64,000 nt of DNA from Leucobacter triazinivorans (GTDB taxonomy: Bacteria; Actinomycetota; Actinomycetes; Actinomycetales; Microbacteriaceae): positions 1 through 64,000 of the forward strand of contig NZ_CP035806.1 in the NCBI RefSeq assembly GCF_004208635.1, read 5' to 3'. Below are positions 1 through 6,987 of the stretch, in pieces (the stretch's first letter is position 1; every line of letters starts with the position of its first letter). Under the pieces are notes generated by a model, which worked only from the letters and a program-made list of their open reading frames with translations, made no database searches and was not told the DNA's origin. A program made the position numbers and the translations under genes.

Positions 1-681
1 CAGCCGGGAACGCATCCCGTCACCTGCGACGTCTGCGGCGGTCAGGGGCAGGTGCAGCGGCAGGTGCGTTCCCTCTTCGGCAACGTGGTGACCATGCACC
101 CCTGCGGCAGCTGCCAGGGATACGGCACGGTCATCGAGCACCCGTGCGTGGAGTGCGGCGGCAAGGGTCGGGTGCGCGAGCGCCGCACGATCCCCGTCGA
201 CGTTCCCTCCGGCATCGATACGGGCACTCGCATGCAGATGCGCGGCGGCGGCGAGGTGGGCCCCGGCGGCGGGCCCAACGGCGATCTCTTCATCGAGTTC
301 CGGGTCATGCATCACGACATCTTCAGCCGCGACGGCAACGACCTGCTGTGCACGATGCAGCTGTCGATGACCGACGCCGTCCTGGGTGCCGATGCCAAGC
401 TCGCCGCGCTCGACGGCGAAGCCGCTGTGACGATCGAACCCGGCACCCAGTCCGGGGATGTGGTCACCGTGCGCGGCCGCGGCATCCAGGGGCTGCGCAG
501 CACGACGCGCGGCGACCTGAAGATCGCGGTGCAGGTGGTCACGCCGACCAAGCTGTCGAGCCGCGAGCGGGATCTGGTGCGCCAGCTCGCATCGCTGCGC
601 AAGGACGAGCCGCCGCACCTCGGGGAGTTCCAGCAGGGCTTCTTCGGCAAGATCCGAGACCGCTTCTTCCGCCAGGGCTGA
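1..681 (+). CDS. dnaJ: Chaperone DnaJ, 3' part (5' end outside window)
   Basis: Co-chaperone that delivers unfolded clients to DnaK and stimulates its ATPase. The reading frame is open from the first base, so the J domain, Gly/Phe region and first zinc motif lie off the left edge. Within the visible 226 residues, three CxxCxGxG-type motifs are seen at residues 9-16, 35-42 and 49-56. They are followed by the two beta-barrel client-binding domains and the usual short C-terminal tail. The stop is 4 bases before rsmE, the usual actinobacterial order. The whole visible part is repeated almost identically from 3295, and this left copy is taken as the functional one because it continues upstream. 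Confidence 0.93.
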   Translation, partial: QPGTHPVTCDVCGGQGQVQRQVRSLFGNVVTMHPCGSCQGYGTVIEHPCVECGGKGRVRERRTIPVDVPSGIDTGTRMQMRGGGEVGPGGGPNGDLFIEFRVMHHDIFSRDGNDLLCTMQLSMTDAVLGADAKLAALDGEAAVTIEPGTQSGDVVTVRGRGIQGLRSTTRGDLKIAVQVVTPTKLSSRERDLVRQLASLRKDEPPHLGEFQQGFFGKIRDRFFRQG

Positions 682-685
682 GGCC

Positions 686-1453
686 GTGGCCAACCTCTAC
701 TTCCGCGAGGACATCGCCGCAGAGGCCTTCGCGGCGGGCGCACTCGTCGAGGTGACCGGCGACGAGGCGCGCCACGCGGTGCGCGTGAGCCGGCTCCGCA
801 CGGGCGAGAGGATCCTCGTGGGCGATGGCGCGGGGCTGCTGGGCGAGGGGCCGGTCGAGGAGGTCGCGAAGGATCGCTTCGCCGTGCGCGTCGACGCGGT
901 GCGCAGCCACCCCGCCCCGGAGACGTCGCTCGTGCTCGTGCAGGCGCTCGCGAAGGGCGACCGCGACGAGCGCGCGGTGGAGCAGGCGACCGAGTTCGGC
1001 GTCGACGCGGTGGTGCCGTGGGAGGCGTCGCGCTCGGTGTCGCGCTGGAGCGGTGCGGGCGGGGCGGAGAAGGCCGCGAAGGGCGTCGCGAAGTGGGCGC
1101 GGATCGCGCGCGAGGCCTCGAAGCAGTCGCTGCGGGCGCGGATCCCCGAGGTACGGGATCCCGCGACGCTCGCCGGGCTGTGCGCCCGTGCCGGCCGCGA
1201 GGACACCGAGGTGCTCGTGCTGCACCCGCGGGGCTCGCGGGCGCTGAGCGCGTGGGCCGCCGCCGGCCTCGCACCCGGCACGCGCGAGGTGCACCTCGTG
1301 GTCGGCCCCGAGGGCGGCCTGGCCGACGAGGAGCTCGACGCGCTCGAGGCCGCCGGCGCCCGGATCCTCGCGCTCGGCTCGACCGTGCTGCGCACCTCCT
1401 CGGCCGGCCCCGCCGCACTCGCCGTGCTGAACGTCGCCCTGGGGCGCTGGTAG
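686..1453 (+). CDS. rsmE: 16S rRNA (uracil1498-N3)-methyltransferase RsmE, full-length copy
   Basis: SPOUT-superfamily enzyme that methylates N3 of U1498 in 16S rRNA using S-adenosylmethionine. The 255-residue length is normal for the family. The N-terminal PUA-like part is followed by the trefoil-knot part, with the SAM-loop sequence VGPEGG near residues 206-211 and a final conserved block containing LRTSSAGPAAL, which corresponds to the family's LR-ETA motif. The start is GTG, 4 bases after dnaJ, so the genes are probably co-transcribed. A second copy at 3980 lacks 306 bp, so this is the only intact rsmE in view. Its natural downstream terminator has been replaced by foreign DNA from 1456. 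Confidence 0.93.
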   Translation: MANLYFREDIAAEAFAAGALVEVTGDEARHAVRVSRLRTGERILVGDGAGLLGEGPVEEVAKDRFAVRVDAVRSHPAPETSLVLVQALAKGDRDERAVEQATEFGVDAVVPWEASRSVSRWSGAGGAEKAAKGVAKWARIAREASKQSLRARIPEVRDPATLAGLCARAGREDTEVLVLHPRGSRALSAWAAAGLAPGTREVHLVVGPEGGLADEELDALEAAGARILALGSTVLRTSSAGPAALAVLNVALGRW

Positions 1454-1455
1454 GC

Positions 1456-1885
1456 CGAGCGGCGATGCTCCAGCCAGGCCGCTCTCAAACGCCAACGTTC
1501 ATTGGGGTCTAGCATGCAATATTCTCATGTATCTCCTGGTGACTTGTTGCCGGTGAATCGTCTGTTGGCGCAGCTACCGAGGGGCTTGTGACCATGCAAA
1601 GAGGTCCCATCAGATGCTTCTGGCAGGACCTCTTTACCTGAGGTACGAGCGAGTTTTTGAGTTCTCCAATAGCGGTTCTGAGCGTCCCTGCTATGCCTCG
1701 AGCGAATCTCCTCCTTTTTCTAGACGAGTCTTCACTTACTCGGCTCGGCGCTGCTTCATTTTCTCTCTGCTGCGTTGCAAGCCCAAGCAACTTTGAGAAC
1801 AAATGCTCCGGGGCGACAGCTATGAGATTGAGCCAGCCTGTACCGGTCAATTGCGAGAACAGCTCAGATAGCGATTCACTATTTA
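1456..1885. other. Non-coding or decayed lower-GC DNA
   Basis: This 430-bp stretch lies between rsmE and the stop codon of the leftward secreted-protein gene. Its base composition is visibly lower in GC than the surroundings, with runs such as ctcctttttcta. Open frames exist on both strands, the longest being 1509-2003 on the minus strand, but none has a convincing start signal, codon pattern or recognisable family. The only structure noted is the hairpin at 1598-1635. It may be a remnant of mobile DNA, but no transposase motif was identified. Confidence 0.5.
1598..1635. terminator. 10-bp perfect inverted repeat, possible terminator
   Basis: aaagaggtcc at 1598-1607 pairs perfectly with ggacctcttt at 1626-1635 across an 18-base loop. 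It lies between rsmE (rightward) and the secreted-protein gene (leftward), so it could stop transcripts from either side. No T-run follows in either direction, so termination is an inference. It could equally be a scar of a mobile element. Confidence 0.4.
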
Positions 1886-2617
1886 CTAAGCGTTGCAGAC
1901 CTGTCGGCTGCTGGGGTAGGAGGTGATGATGCGTTTGTTGTTCATCGACCAGACAGCCTCCGCGCGAAACGTGTACACGAGCTGGTGGGTCTGCGTGCTC
2001 CACAGGCCGTAGGAACCATTGCGGCAGGCTTTCTGGCTTGTTGAATTCTCGCTGTAGTAGCCCCCCGCTGTGCCAAGGAGGCTAGCGGTGACAATGTGCA
2101 TGAGATCGTCCCAGGTGTAGACGCGGTAATTCTGACTATCCCATCCGGCGTTCTTGGCTGCGGTCAGCTTAGCATTCCAGTGATCGTCGTGGTTCTGAGC
2201 AACGATGTGCTTGTAGCCATAACTATTGTTGCCGCACTGTAGCGTGACGTTGGTATATGTGCTGTTTGGTTTAAGCCAGGAGTAGGTCGCGAAAACTGCG
2301 GTTGACTTGTTTTGGACCCAGCACGCGGTCCATTGATTGAAATCGATCAACATAGGTGAAGGGCCCTGCTCCGCAGGGCCGATTGGTGCGCCGGCGTCGG
2401 GATTCCTCACAGCACCTGCGCCGTCGAGGTCTACGGGGGTCCATGTGCCATCGGTGTTCTGAACCATCAAGGTAAGCGGGGTCGATGGAGCTGCAGTTTC
2501 TGCCTGCGCGGGTACTGCCGCGCCGAGCAGCGCCGCCACGGCTACTAGAACAGACGAGAGGATCCGCAAGAGATGCACCTTTTTCTGGCTTTTTTGAGAA
2601 GTCTTAATATGCCACAT
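1886..2617 (-). CDS. Secreted protein, possible nuclease-type toxin (unassigned)
   Basis: A 243-residue protein with a basic N-terminus, a hydrophobic core (about residues 16-34) and a signal-peptidase site after AVPAQA at about residue 39, so it should be exported. The mature part has four cysteines (99, 128, 198, 241), enough for two disulfides. A central GYKHI (134-138) is followed by HDDHW (143-147), and the C-terminus has RIITSYP (229-235). A GY/FKHI helix and a late IITxYP strand recall toxin RNases of the BECR (barnase-EndoU-colicin E5/D-RelE) group; this is an inference from motif shape only. It has its own promoter at 2680-2709, lower GC than its neighbours, and a possible cytosolic partner upstream. 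An alternative GTG start exists at the valine in position 14. Confidence 0.6.
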   Translation of the reverse strand: MWHIKTSQKSQKKVHLLRILSSVLVAVAALLGAAVPAQAETAAPSTPLTLMVQNTDGTWTPVDLDGAGAVRNPDAGAPIGPAEQGPSPMLIDFNQWTACWVQNKSTAVFATYSWLKPNSTYTNVTLQCGNNSYGYKHIVAQNHDDHWNAKLTAAKNAGWDSQNYRVYTWDDLMHIVTASLLGTAGGYYSENSTSQKACRNGSYGLWSTQTHQLVYTFRAEAVWSMNNKRIITSYPSSRQVCNA

Positions 2618-2679
2618 GTGGACCGTGTCTCTCGCTAAGGTGTAAGGAATAGTTGGCGCACAGGTATGTCACCATTCTC

Positions 2680-2709
2680 ACATTACGAGCACATTAAATT
2701 GGACGTCAA
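2680..2709 (-). promoter_or_regulatory. Sigma70-like promoter of the secreted-protein gene
   Basis: On the minus strand, TTGACG (complement of 2704-2709) is followed after 18 bases by TAATGT (complement of 2680-2685). Transcription would start about 55-60 bases before the ATG at 2617. It is one of the few promoters in the window with a good -35 box, in keeping with the foreign character of this insert. Confidence 0.6.
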
Positions 2710-2715
2710 GATTGC

Positions 2716-3177
2716 TTAATAACTTGCACTATCGTACCTTCGAAAGAGCGGGACTACGTCGGCGGTCGTCCAGCACTCGACCGCGAGGTCATGGGTGAGT
2801 TCTTCACCCTCTGCGAACCACTGTCGCGGCAGATGCGTCGTGGCATCCTCGTCCGCATACTTCGGATCGTCGGCGATCGCGAACCAGTCATCGCTCCATT
2901 TCCGCAGCCGCTGGGCGAGTCCGACGCTGAGGCCCAGCTGTGCCGGCTCCACCGGACCCGACTCAATATCCCACAGGGGCCAGAAATGTCCATGCGCGGC
3001 AGTCAGATTCACGGTGCGCAACTCTTGATGAGCGTGCCGCCGAGCTCGATCGATGGCCTGCATCTTCGTCGCGAATGGAGCGAGCGGTGCCAGAAGATGC
3101 GTCACCGGGTCTTCCACGCTCTCCCAGCCCGCTTCATCCGGAAACCGGTATATGTTCAATTTGCGCTTGGATCGCAT
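2716..3177 (-). CDS. Hypothetical cytosolic protein, candidate immunity partner
   Basis: A 153-residue protein without signal peptide or membrane segment, moderately acidic and rich in Trp/Phe. The family was not recognised. The C-terminal half (a segment RLRKWSDDW, then WFAEGEELTHDLA, then VVPLFRRY) resembles small actinobacterial proteins often found alone or in toxin neighbourhoods, but no domain name can be given. It lies directly upstream of the secreted protein on the same strand, 98 bp away. A TAGGCT box (complement of 3184-3189) ends 6 bases before the ATG, which fits a leaderless transcript. A role as immunity protein is inferred only from size, location and pairing. Confidence 0.55.
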   Translation of the reverse strand: MRSKRKLNIYRFPDEAGWESVEDPVTHLLAPLAPFATKMQAIDRARRHAHQELRTVNLTAAHGHFWPLWDIESGPVEPAQLGLSVGLAQRLRKWSDDWFAIADDPKYADEDATTHLPRQWFAEGEELTHDLAVECWTTADVVPLFRRYDSASY

Positions 3178-3248
3178 CTAGCCAGCCTACGCCCGCGCAG
3201 CCAGCACTGCTGGATGAGAGCCCATTTCGGTGCTCAACGCGAGGTGAT

Positions 3249-3975
3249 GGTGAACACGGCGGTGCTGTGCGGCGTCTGCCAGGGCAGTTGCTGCCAGCCG
3301 GGAACGCATCCCGTCACCTGCGACGTCTGCGGCGGTCAGGGGCAGGTGCAGCGGCAGGTGCGTTCCCTCTTCGGCAACGTGGTGACCATGCATCCCTGCG
3401 GTAGCTGCCAGGGATACGGCACGGTCATCGAGCACCCGTGCGTGGAGTGCGGCGGCAAGGGTCGGGTGCGCGAGCGCCGCACGATCCCCGTCGACGTTCC
3501 CTCCGGCATCGATACGGGCACTCGCATGCAGATGCGCGGCGGCGGCGAGGTGGGCCCGGGCGGCGGGCCCAACGGCGATCTCTTCATCGAGTTTCGGGTC
3601 ATGCATCACGACATCTTCAGCCGCGACGGCAACGATCTGCTGTGCACGATGCAGCTGTCGATGACCGACGCCGTCCTGGGTGCCGATGCCAAGCTCGCCG
3701 CGCTCGACGGCGAAGCCGCTGTGACGATCGAACCCGGCACCCAGTCCGGGGATGTGGTCACCGTGCGCGGCCGCGGCATCCAGGGGCTGCGCAGCACGAC
3801 GCGCGGCGACCTGAAGATCGCGGTGCAGGTGGTCACGCCGACCAAGCTGTCGAGCCGCGAGCGGGATCTGGTGCGCCAGCTCGCATCGCTGCGCAAGGAC
3901 GAGCCGCCGCACCTCGGGGAGTTCCAGCAGGGCTTCTTCGGCAAGATCCGAGACCGCTTCTTCCGCCAGGGCTGA
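3249..3975 (+). pseudogene. dnaJ fragment lacking J domain and G/F region
   Basis: Encodes the zinc-finger and C-terminal client-binding domains of DnaJ, nearly identical to the left copy, including the first zinc motif (CGVCQGSC) that is off-window there. The frame stays open upstream into antisense DNA of the neighbouring gene (to 2791), but that part is not DnaJ. Possible in-frame starts are GTG 3244, ATG 3247 and GTG 3250, without a good ribosome-binding site. Without a J domain it could not stimulate DnaK. If expressed, a roughly 242-residue product could bind clients or interfere with DnaJ dimers. Confidence 0.85.
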
Positions 3976-3979
3976 GGCC

Positions 3980-4441
3980 GTGGCCAACCTCTACTTCCGC
4001 GAGGACATCGCCGCAGAGGCCTTCGCGGCGGGCGCACTCGTCGAGGTGACCGGCGACGAGGCGCGCCACGCGGTGCGCGTGAGCCGGCTCCGCACGGGCG
4101 AGAGGATCCTCGTGGGCGATGGCGCGGGGCTGCTGGGCGAGGGGCCGGTCGAGGAGGTCGCGAAGGATCGCTTCGCCGTGCGCGTCGACGCGGTGCGCAG
4201 CCACCCCGCCCCGGAGACGTCGCTCGTGCTCGTGCAGGCGCTCGCGAAGGGCGACCGCGACGAGCGCGCCGTGGAGCAGGCGACCGAGTTCGGCCCCGAG
4301 GGCGGCCTGGCCGACGAGGAGCTCGACGCGCTCGAGGCCGCCGGCGCCCGGATCCTCGCGCTCGGCTCGACCGTGCTGCGCACCTCCTCGGCCGGCCCCG
4401 CCGCGCTCGCCGTGCTGAACGTCGCCCTGGGGCGCTGGTAG
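3980..4441 (+). pseudogene. rsmE copy with 306-bp in-frame internal deletion
   Basis: A 153-codon frame that matches full-length RsmE at both ends but lacks 102 residues in the middle. The deletion joins the EQATEF block directly to the PEGGLADEE knot block. The shared bases tcggc occur at both breakpoints in the intact copy (around 995-1000 and 1300-1305), which suggests slippage or microhomology-mediated deletion. Much of the catalytic domain between the PUA-like region and the SAM loop is gone, so methyltransferase activity is not expected even though the frame is open. Confidence 0.88.
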
Positions 4442-4454
4442 GCGCCCCAGGGCG
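4423..4454. terminator. 12-bp perfect hairpin between convergent genes
   Basis: cgccctggggcg (4423-4434, inside the end of rsmE') and cgccccagggcg (4443-4454) form a perfect 12-bp stem with an 8-base loop containing the stop codon. It lies between convergent rsmE' and the ABC permease gene and probably ends transcription from both. The intact left copy lacks the second arm. Confidence 0.75.
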
Positions 4455-4458
4455 AGGT

Positions 4459-5742
4459 CTACTCGTAGCGCAGCGCGTCGATCGGGTCGAGCCGAGCTGC
4501 GCGGCGAGCCGGCAGTGCGCCTGCCGCGAAGGTGATCACGAGGATCACGCCGACGATCACGGCGATCGAACCGAGCGGGAACAGGGCCAGTTCGAAGCCG
4601 GGGAAGTCGGCGAGGAAGGAGTCGGCCGCCACGGCGTTCACGCCCTGGCCGAGGGCCCATGCCGCGAGGATCCCGAGAACGCTGCCCCACAGGCCGAGCA
4701 GCATCGCCTCGAAGCTGAACAGCCCGAACACGCGGCCGGAGGAGAGCCCGCTCGCCTTCATGAGGCCGATCTCACGGGTGCGATCCTGCACCGACATGTA
4801 CAGCGTATTGATGACGCCGAAGCTCGCCGCGAGCAGTGCGATCACCCCGAACACAGTGAGCACCGTCGTGATCGCGTCGAAGACCTGCTTCGCGATGCCG
4901 ATCTCATCCTGCACCGTCATGCCGTCGAAGCCGATCGACCGCAGCTCGTCCTTCACGCTCTCGAGGGTTTCGGGATCCGCGTCGTCGGCGTAGGCCATCA
5001 CCACCGGGTAGCGGTTCGTCTTCTCGGACGCCAGCCCCTGGCTCGCGATCTCGGTGATCTCCTCCTGCAGCGCATCGTTCATCCAGAGCCGCCCCGGCGC
5101 GAGCAGCGAGTCGTTGATGACCCCCGAGATGGTCGCCTCGACCGTCGAGAACTGCTGCAGGGGGTCGCTCGCGCCGAGTTCGATCGCGGCCCCCACCGCG
5201 TCCGTGTCGCTCGCGAAACCGAGCGCTTTCGCGTAGCCCGGGGTGACGACGATCTCGGGGTCTGCGCCGTCGCGCGGTGCGTCACCCGCGACGAGGTCGA
5301 GGTTCTGCCCCCGCAGGAGCTGCTGCGCATACAGCTCGAAGCCGGTTCCGCCCGGCATCCGGATGAAACTCGGGGAGGCGACGTCGAAAGGCACGACCTC
5401 GCTCACGCCGTCGATCGCAGCGATGTCGGCGATGTCGCTCTGCGTGATCATCGTCGTACCCGGCCCGAACGTCGACGTCTGCTCGTTCTCGTCGAACTCC
5501 CGGGGGCCGTCGCCCTGGTCCTCGCCGGCAACCGAGACCTGGATGAGCGTCGGCGCTCCGAACCCGTCCGTCTGCTTGTCGAGATAGGCGGAAACGCCGG
5601 CTCCGATCGCGGTCGTCAGCGTGATCGTGAACGCGGCGACGAAGATGGCCACGATCGTGAGCAGGGTGCGCGTCCGGTTGCGCCACATGTTGCCGGAGGC
5701 CATGCGCAGCACATCGGCGGTGCGCATCTTCGAGGTCGTCAC
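4459..5742 (-). CDS. ABC transporter permease, MacB/FtsX type
   Basis: A 427-residue membrane protein with one N-terminal transmembrane helix (about 22-46), a large extracytoplasmic domain (about 50-290) and three C-terminal helices (around 290-320, 335-365 and 385-410). This is the MacB_PCD plus FtsX topology. The last block (PARRAARLDPIDALRYE) is the family's typical C-terminus. Such permeases work with a LolD/MacB-type ATPase to export peptides, lipids or drugs, or to transmit mechanical force. The substrate cannot be read from sequence. The start overlaps the ATPase stop by 4 bases, so the two are translationally coupled. Confidence 0.9.
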   Translation of the reverse strand: MTTSKMRTADVLRMASGNMWRNRTRTLLTIVAIFVAAFTITLTTAIGAGVSAYLDKQTDGFGAPTLIQVSVAGEDQGDGPREFDENEQTSTFGPGTTMITQSDIADIAAIDGVSEVVPFDVASPSFIRMPGGTGFELYAQQLLRGQNLDLVAGDAPRDGADPEIVVTPGYAKALGFASDTDAVGAAIELGASDPLQQFSTVEATISGVINDSLLAPGRLWMNDALQEEITEIASQGLASEKTNRYPVVMAYADDADPETLESVKDELRSIGFDGMTVQDEIGIAKQVFDAITTVLTVFGVIALLAASFGVINTLYMSVQDRTREIGLMKASGLSSGRVFGLFSFEAMLLGLWGSVLGILAAWALGQGVNAVAADSFLADFPGFELALFPLGSIAVIVGVILVITFAAGALPARRAARLDPIDALRYE

Positions 5743-6488
5743 GCCGCCGCCTCCTCGCCTGCGGAGCCGCCGTCGACGGAGCCGCCGTACTGCGGCCCGC
5801 TGCCCACGATGCGGCCGTCCACGAGGTGGATCTGCCGATCGAAGCGCGCTGCGAACTCCGGATCGTGCGTCACGACGACGAGGGTGATGCCCTGCTCACG
5901 GTTGAGGTCGAACAGCATCTCCTGGATGAGTTCTCCGGTCTGCGAGTCGAGGTTGCCGGTCGGCTCGTCGGCGAAGATGATGCTCGGGTCGTTCACGAGG
6001 GCGCGGGCGATGACGACGCGCTGCTTCTGCCCGCCGGAGAGATCGTTCGCGCGGTTCTTGAGCTTCTCCCCGAGGCCCACCGCCTCGAGCGCCGCTCGGG
6101 CCCGCTGCCGGCGCACGGCGGGCTTCGCGCCGCCGATGACGAGCGGAAGCATGACGTTCTCGAGCACGCTCTGACGCCCGTTGAGGAAGAACTGCTGGAA
6201 GACGAAGCCGTAGTGGGAGTTGCGCATCGCGTTGATGCGGCGCGCGCGGAGGGAACTCACATCCGTGTCGCCGAAGTGGACACTGCCCTGGTCCGGCGTG
6301 TCGAGCAGGGCGAGGATGTGCATCAGCGTCGACTTGCCGGAGCCAGACTTGCCGACGATCGCGACGCTCTCGCCGCTCCGGACGTCGATGCTGACGCCGC
6401 GCAGCGCGTGGAATGCGCTCTCCTTCTTGCCGTAGGTCTTGGAGACGTCCACGGCGCGTATCGCCGGTGCGGAGCTGGTTGCGGTCAC
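5739..6488 (-). CDS. ABC transporter ATP-binding protein, LolD/MacB type
   Basis: A 249-residue nucleotide-binding subunit. Visible motifs are Walker A GKSGSGKST (about 45-53), the Q-loop in FVFQQFFL, the signature LSGGQKQR, Walker B IIFADEPTGNLDS and the switch histidine in VVTHD. The TGNLDS sequence and size are typical of the MacB/LolD/FtsE subgroup. It is encoded before its permease. It starts at GTG with GAGGA a few bases upstream. A -10 box and a perfect palindrome upstream (6536-6565) may control the pair. Confidence 0.93.
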   Translation of the reverse strand: MTATSSAPAIRAVDVSKTYGKKESAFHALRGVSIDVRSGESVAIVGKSGSGKSTLMHILALLDTPDQGSVHFGDTDVSSLRARRINAMRNSHYGFVFQQFFLNGRQSVLENVMLPLVIGGAKPAVRRQRARAALEAVGLGEKLKNRANDLSGGQKQRVVIARALVNDPSIIFADEPTGNLDSQTGELIQEMLFDLNREQGITLVVVTHDPEFAARFDRQIHLVDGRIVGSGPQYGGSVDGGSAGEEAAA

Positions 6489-6535
6489 GGGGGATCCTCA
6501 CTTTTCGGGGCGCCGGATGCGCCGAGCTGCACAAA

Positions 6536-6565
6536 ACCCTATTGAGTTTCTGTGATGAGCTCATC
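6536..6565 (-). promoter_or_regulatory. Putative promoter with overlapping palindromic operator
   Basis: On the minus strand TAGGGT (complement of 6536-6541) is a plausible -10 box for the ABC operon. The 12-bp perfect palindrome gatgagctcatc at 6554-6565 covers the place where the -35 box should be. A repressor binding here would block the promoter; the regulator is unknown and no regulator gene is adjacent. Confidence 0.35.
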
Positions 6566-6623
6566 CGGGATATCCATGACTGATATGAGGGAAACCCCTA
6601 AATCTTGTGGGCCGGGAGATCGC

Positions 6624-6629
6624 TAGACT
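6624..6629 (+). promoter_or_regulatory. -10 box TAGACT, leaderless start of the HIT gene
   Basis: TAGACT ends 7 bases before the ATG at 6637, which places the transcription start at or next to the start codon. No Shine-Dalgarno sequence fits that ATG, so a leaderless mRNA is likely. This also argues against the longer in-frame GTG start at 6607. Confidence 0.6.
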
Positions 6630-6636
6630 GGTGCGC

Positions 6637-6987
6637 ATGGCACAGGACACCATCTTCGGCAAGATCGTCTCGGGCGAGATCCCGGTCGAGATCCTCGCGG
6701 AGACCGAGCGGGTCATCGCGTTCCCCGATATCGCGCCGCAGGCGCCGGTGCACGTGCTCGTCATCCCGAAGACGACGGAGTACGCCGACGTCACCGAGCT
6801 GGCCGCGGGCGATCCCGGGTTGCTCGCCGAGATGATCGGGGTCGCGAAGCGGCTCGCCGAGCAGCTCTCGAACGGCGAGTACCGGCTCATCTTCAACAAC
6901 GGCGCGAGCGCGGGTCAGACCGTGTTCCACGTGCACGCGCACGTGCTCGCCGGCGCACTCGAGGAGCGGTCGCTCGTTGGATCCTGA
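6637..6987 (+). CDS. HIT family protein (histidine triad hydrolase)
   Basis: A 116-residue HINT-type nucleotide-binding protein that hydrolyses adenosine phosphoramidate-like compounds. The histidine triad is seen as FHVHAHVL near the C-terminus, and the N-terminus (DTIFGKIVSGEIP) is typical of the family. The start was set at ATG 6637 because it gives the normal family N-terminus and sits 7 bases after a TAGACT box. It is the first gene of a HIT-phoH-ybeY-corC-era operon in which every junction overlaps. phoH begins 11 bases before its stop. Confidence 0.93.
   Translation: MAQDTIFGKIVSGEIPVEILAETERVIAFPDIAPQAPVHVLVIPKTTEYADVTELAAGDPGLLAEMIGVAKRLAEQLSNGEYRLIFNNGASAGQTVFHVHAHVLAGALEERSLVGS

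Larger units (their letters stand above)
1..1455 (+). repeat. Left copy of a >1.1 kb direct repeat (dnaJ-rsmE)
   Basis: Positions 1-1455 match 3295-4443, apart from a 306-bp gap in the right copy and a handful of mostly silent substitutions (for example c/t at 99 versus 3393). Identity stops within the rsmE stop region: both copies read tggtaggc and then diverge. The repeat probably begins off the left edge, because the right copy contains about 46 extra dnaJ bases (3249-3294). See the duplication finding. Confidence 0.9.
3249..4443 (+). repeat. Right copy of the dnaJ-rsmE direct repeat
   Basis: The homology begins abruptly inside dnaJ at about 3249, at the ggtgaacacg that encodes the residues before the first zinc motif, and runs to 4443. 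Relative to the left copy it has lost 306 bp inside rsmE. The right end continues into a perfect terminator hairpin, so its downstream junction looks ancestral, whereas its upstream junction with foreign DNA is new. Confidence 0.9.

Noticed and set aside
1598..1635. Hairpin considered as a tRNA or integron attC site
   Set aside because: It is a single simple stem without cloverleaf or attC core sites; no integrase gene is seen.
1509..2003. 164-codon minus-strand frame, considered as a transposase remnant
   Set aside because: It overlaps the secreted-protein gene in another frame, shows no DDE or other transposase motif, and has no start signal.
2791..3975. 394-codon frame reading as one protein into DnaJ
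   Set aside because: Its first part is antisense to the 153-residue gene and only its second part, from about 3249, is DnaJ. It is a chance readthrough at the duplication junction.
6607..6636. GTG 6607 as start of the HIT gene
   Set aside because: It would place a TAGACT promoter inside the coding region and add ten residues not typical of HIT proteins.
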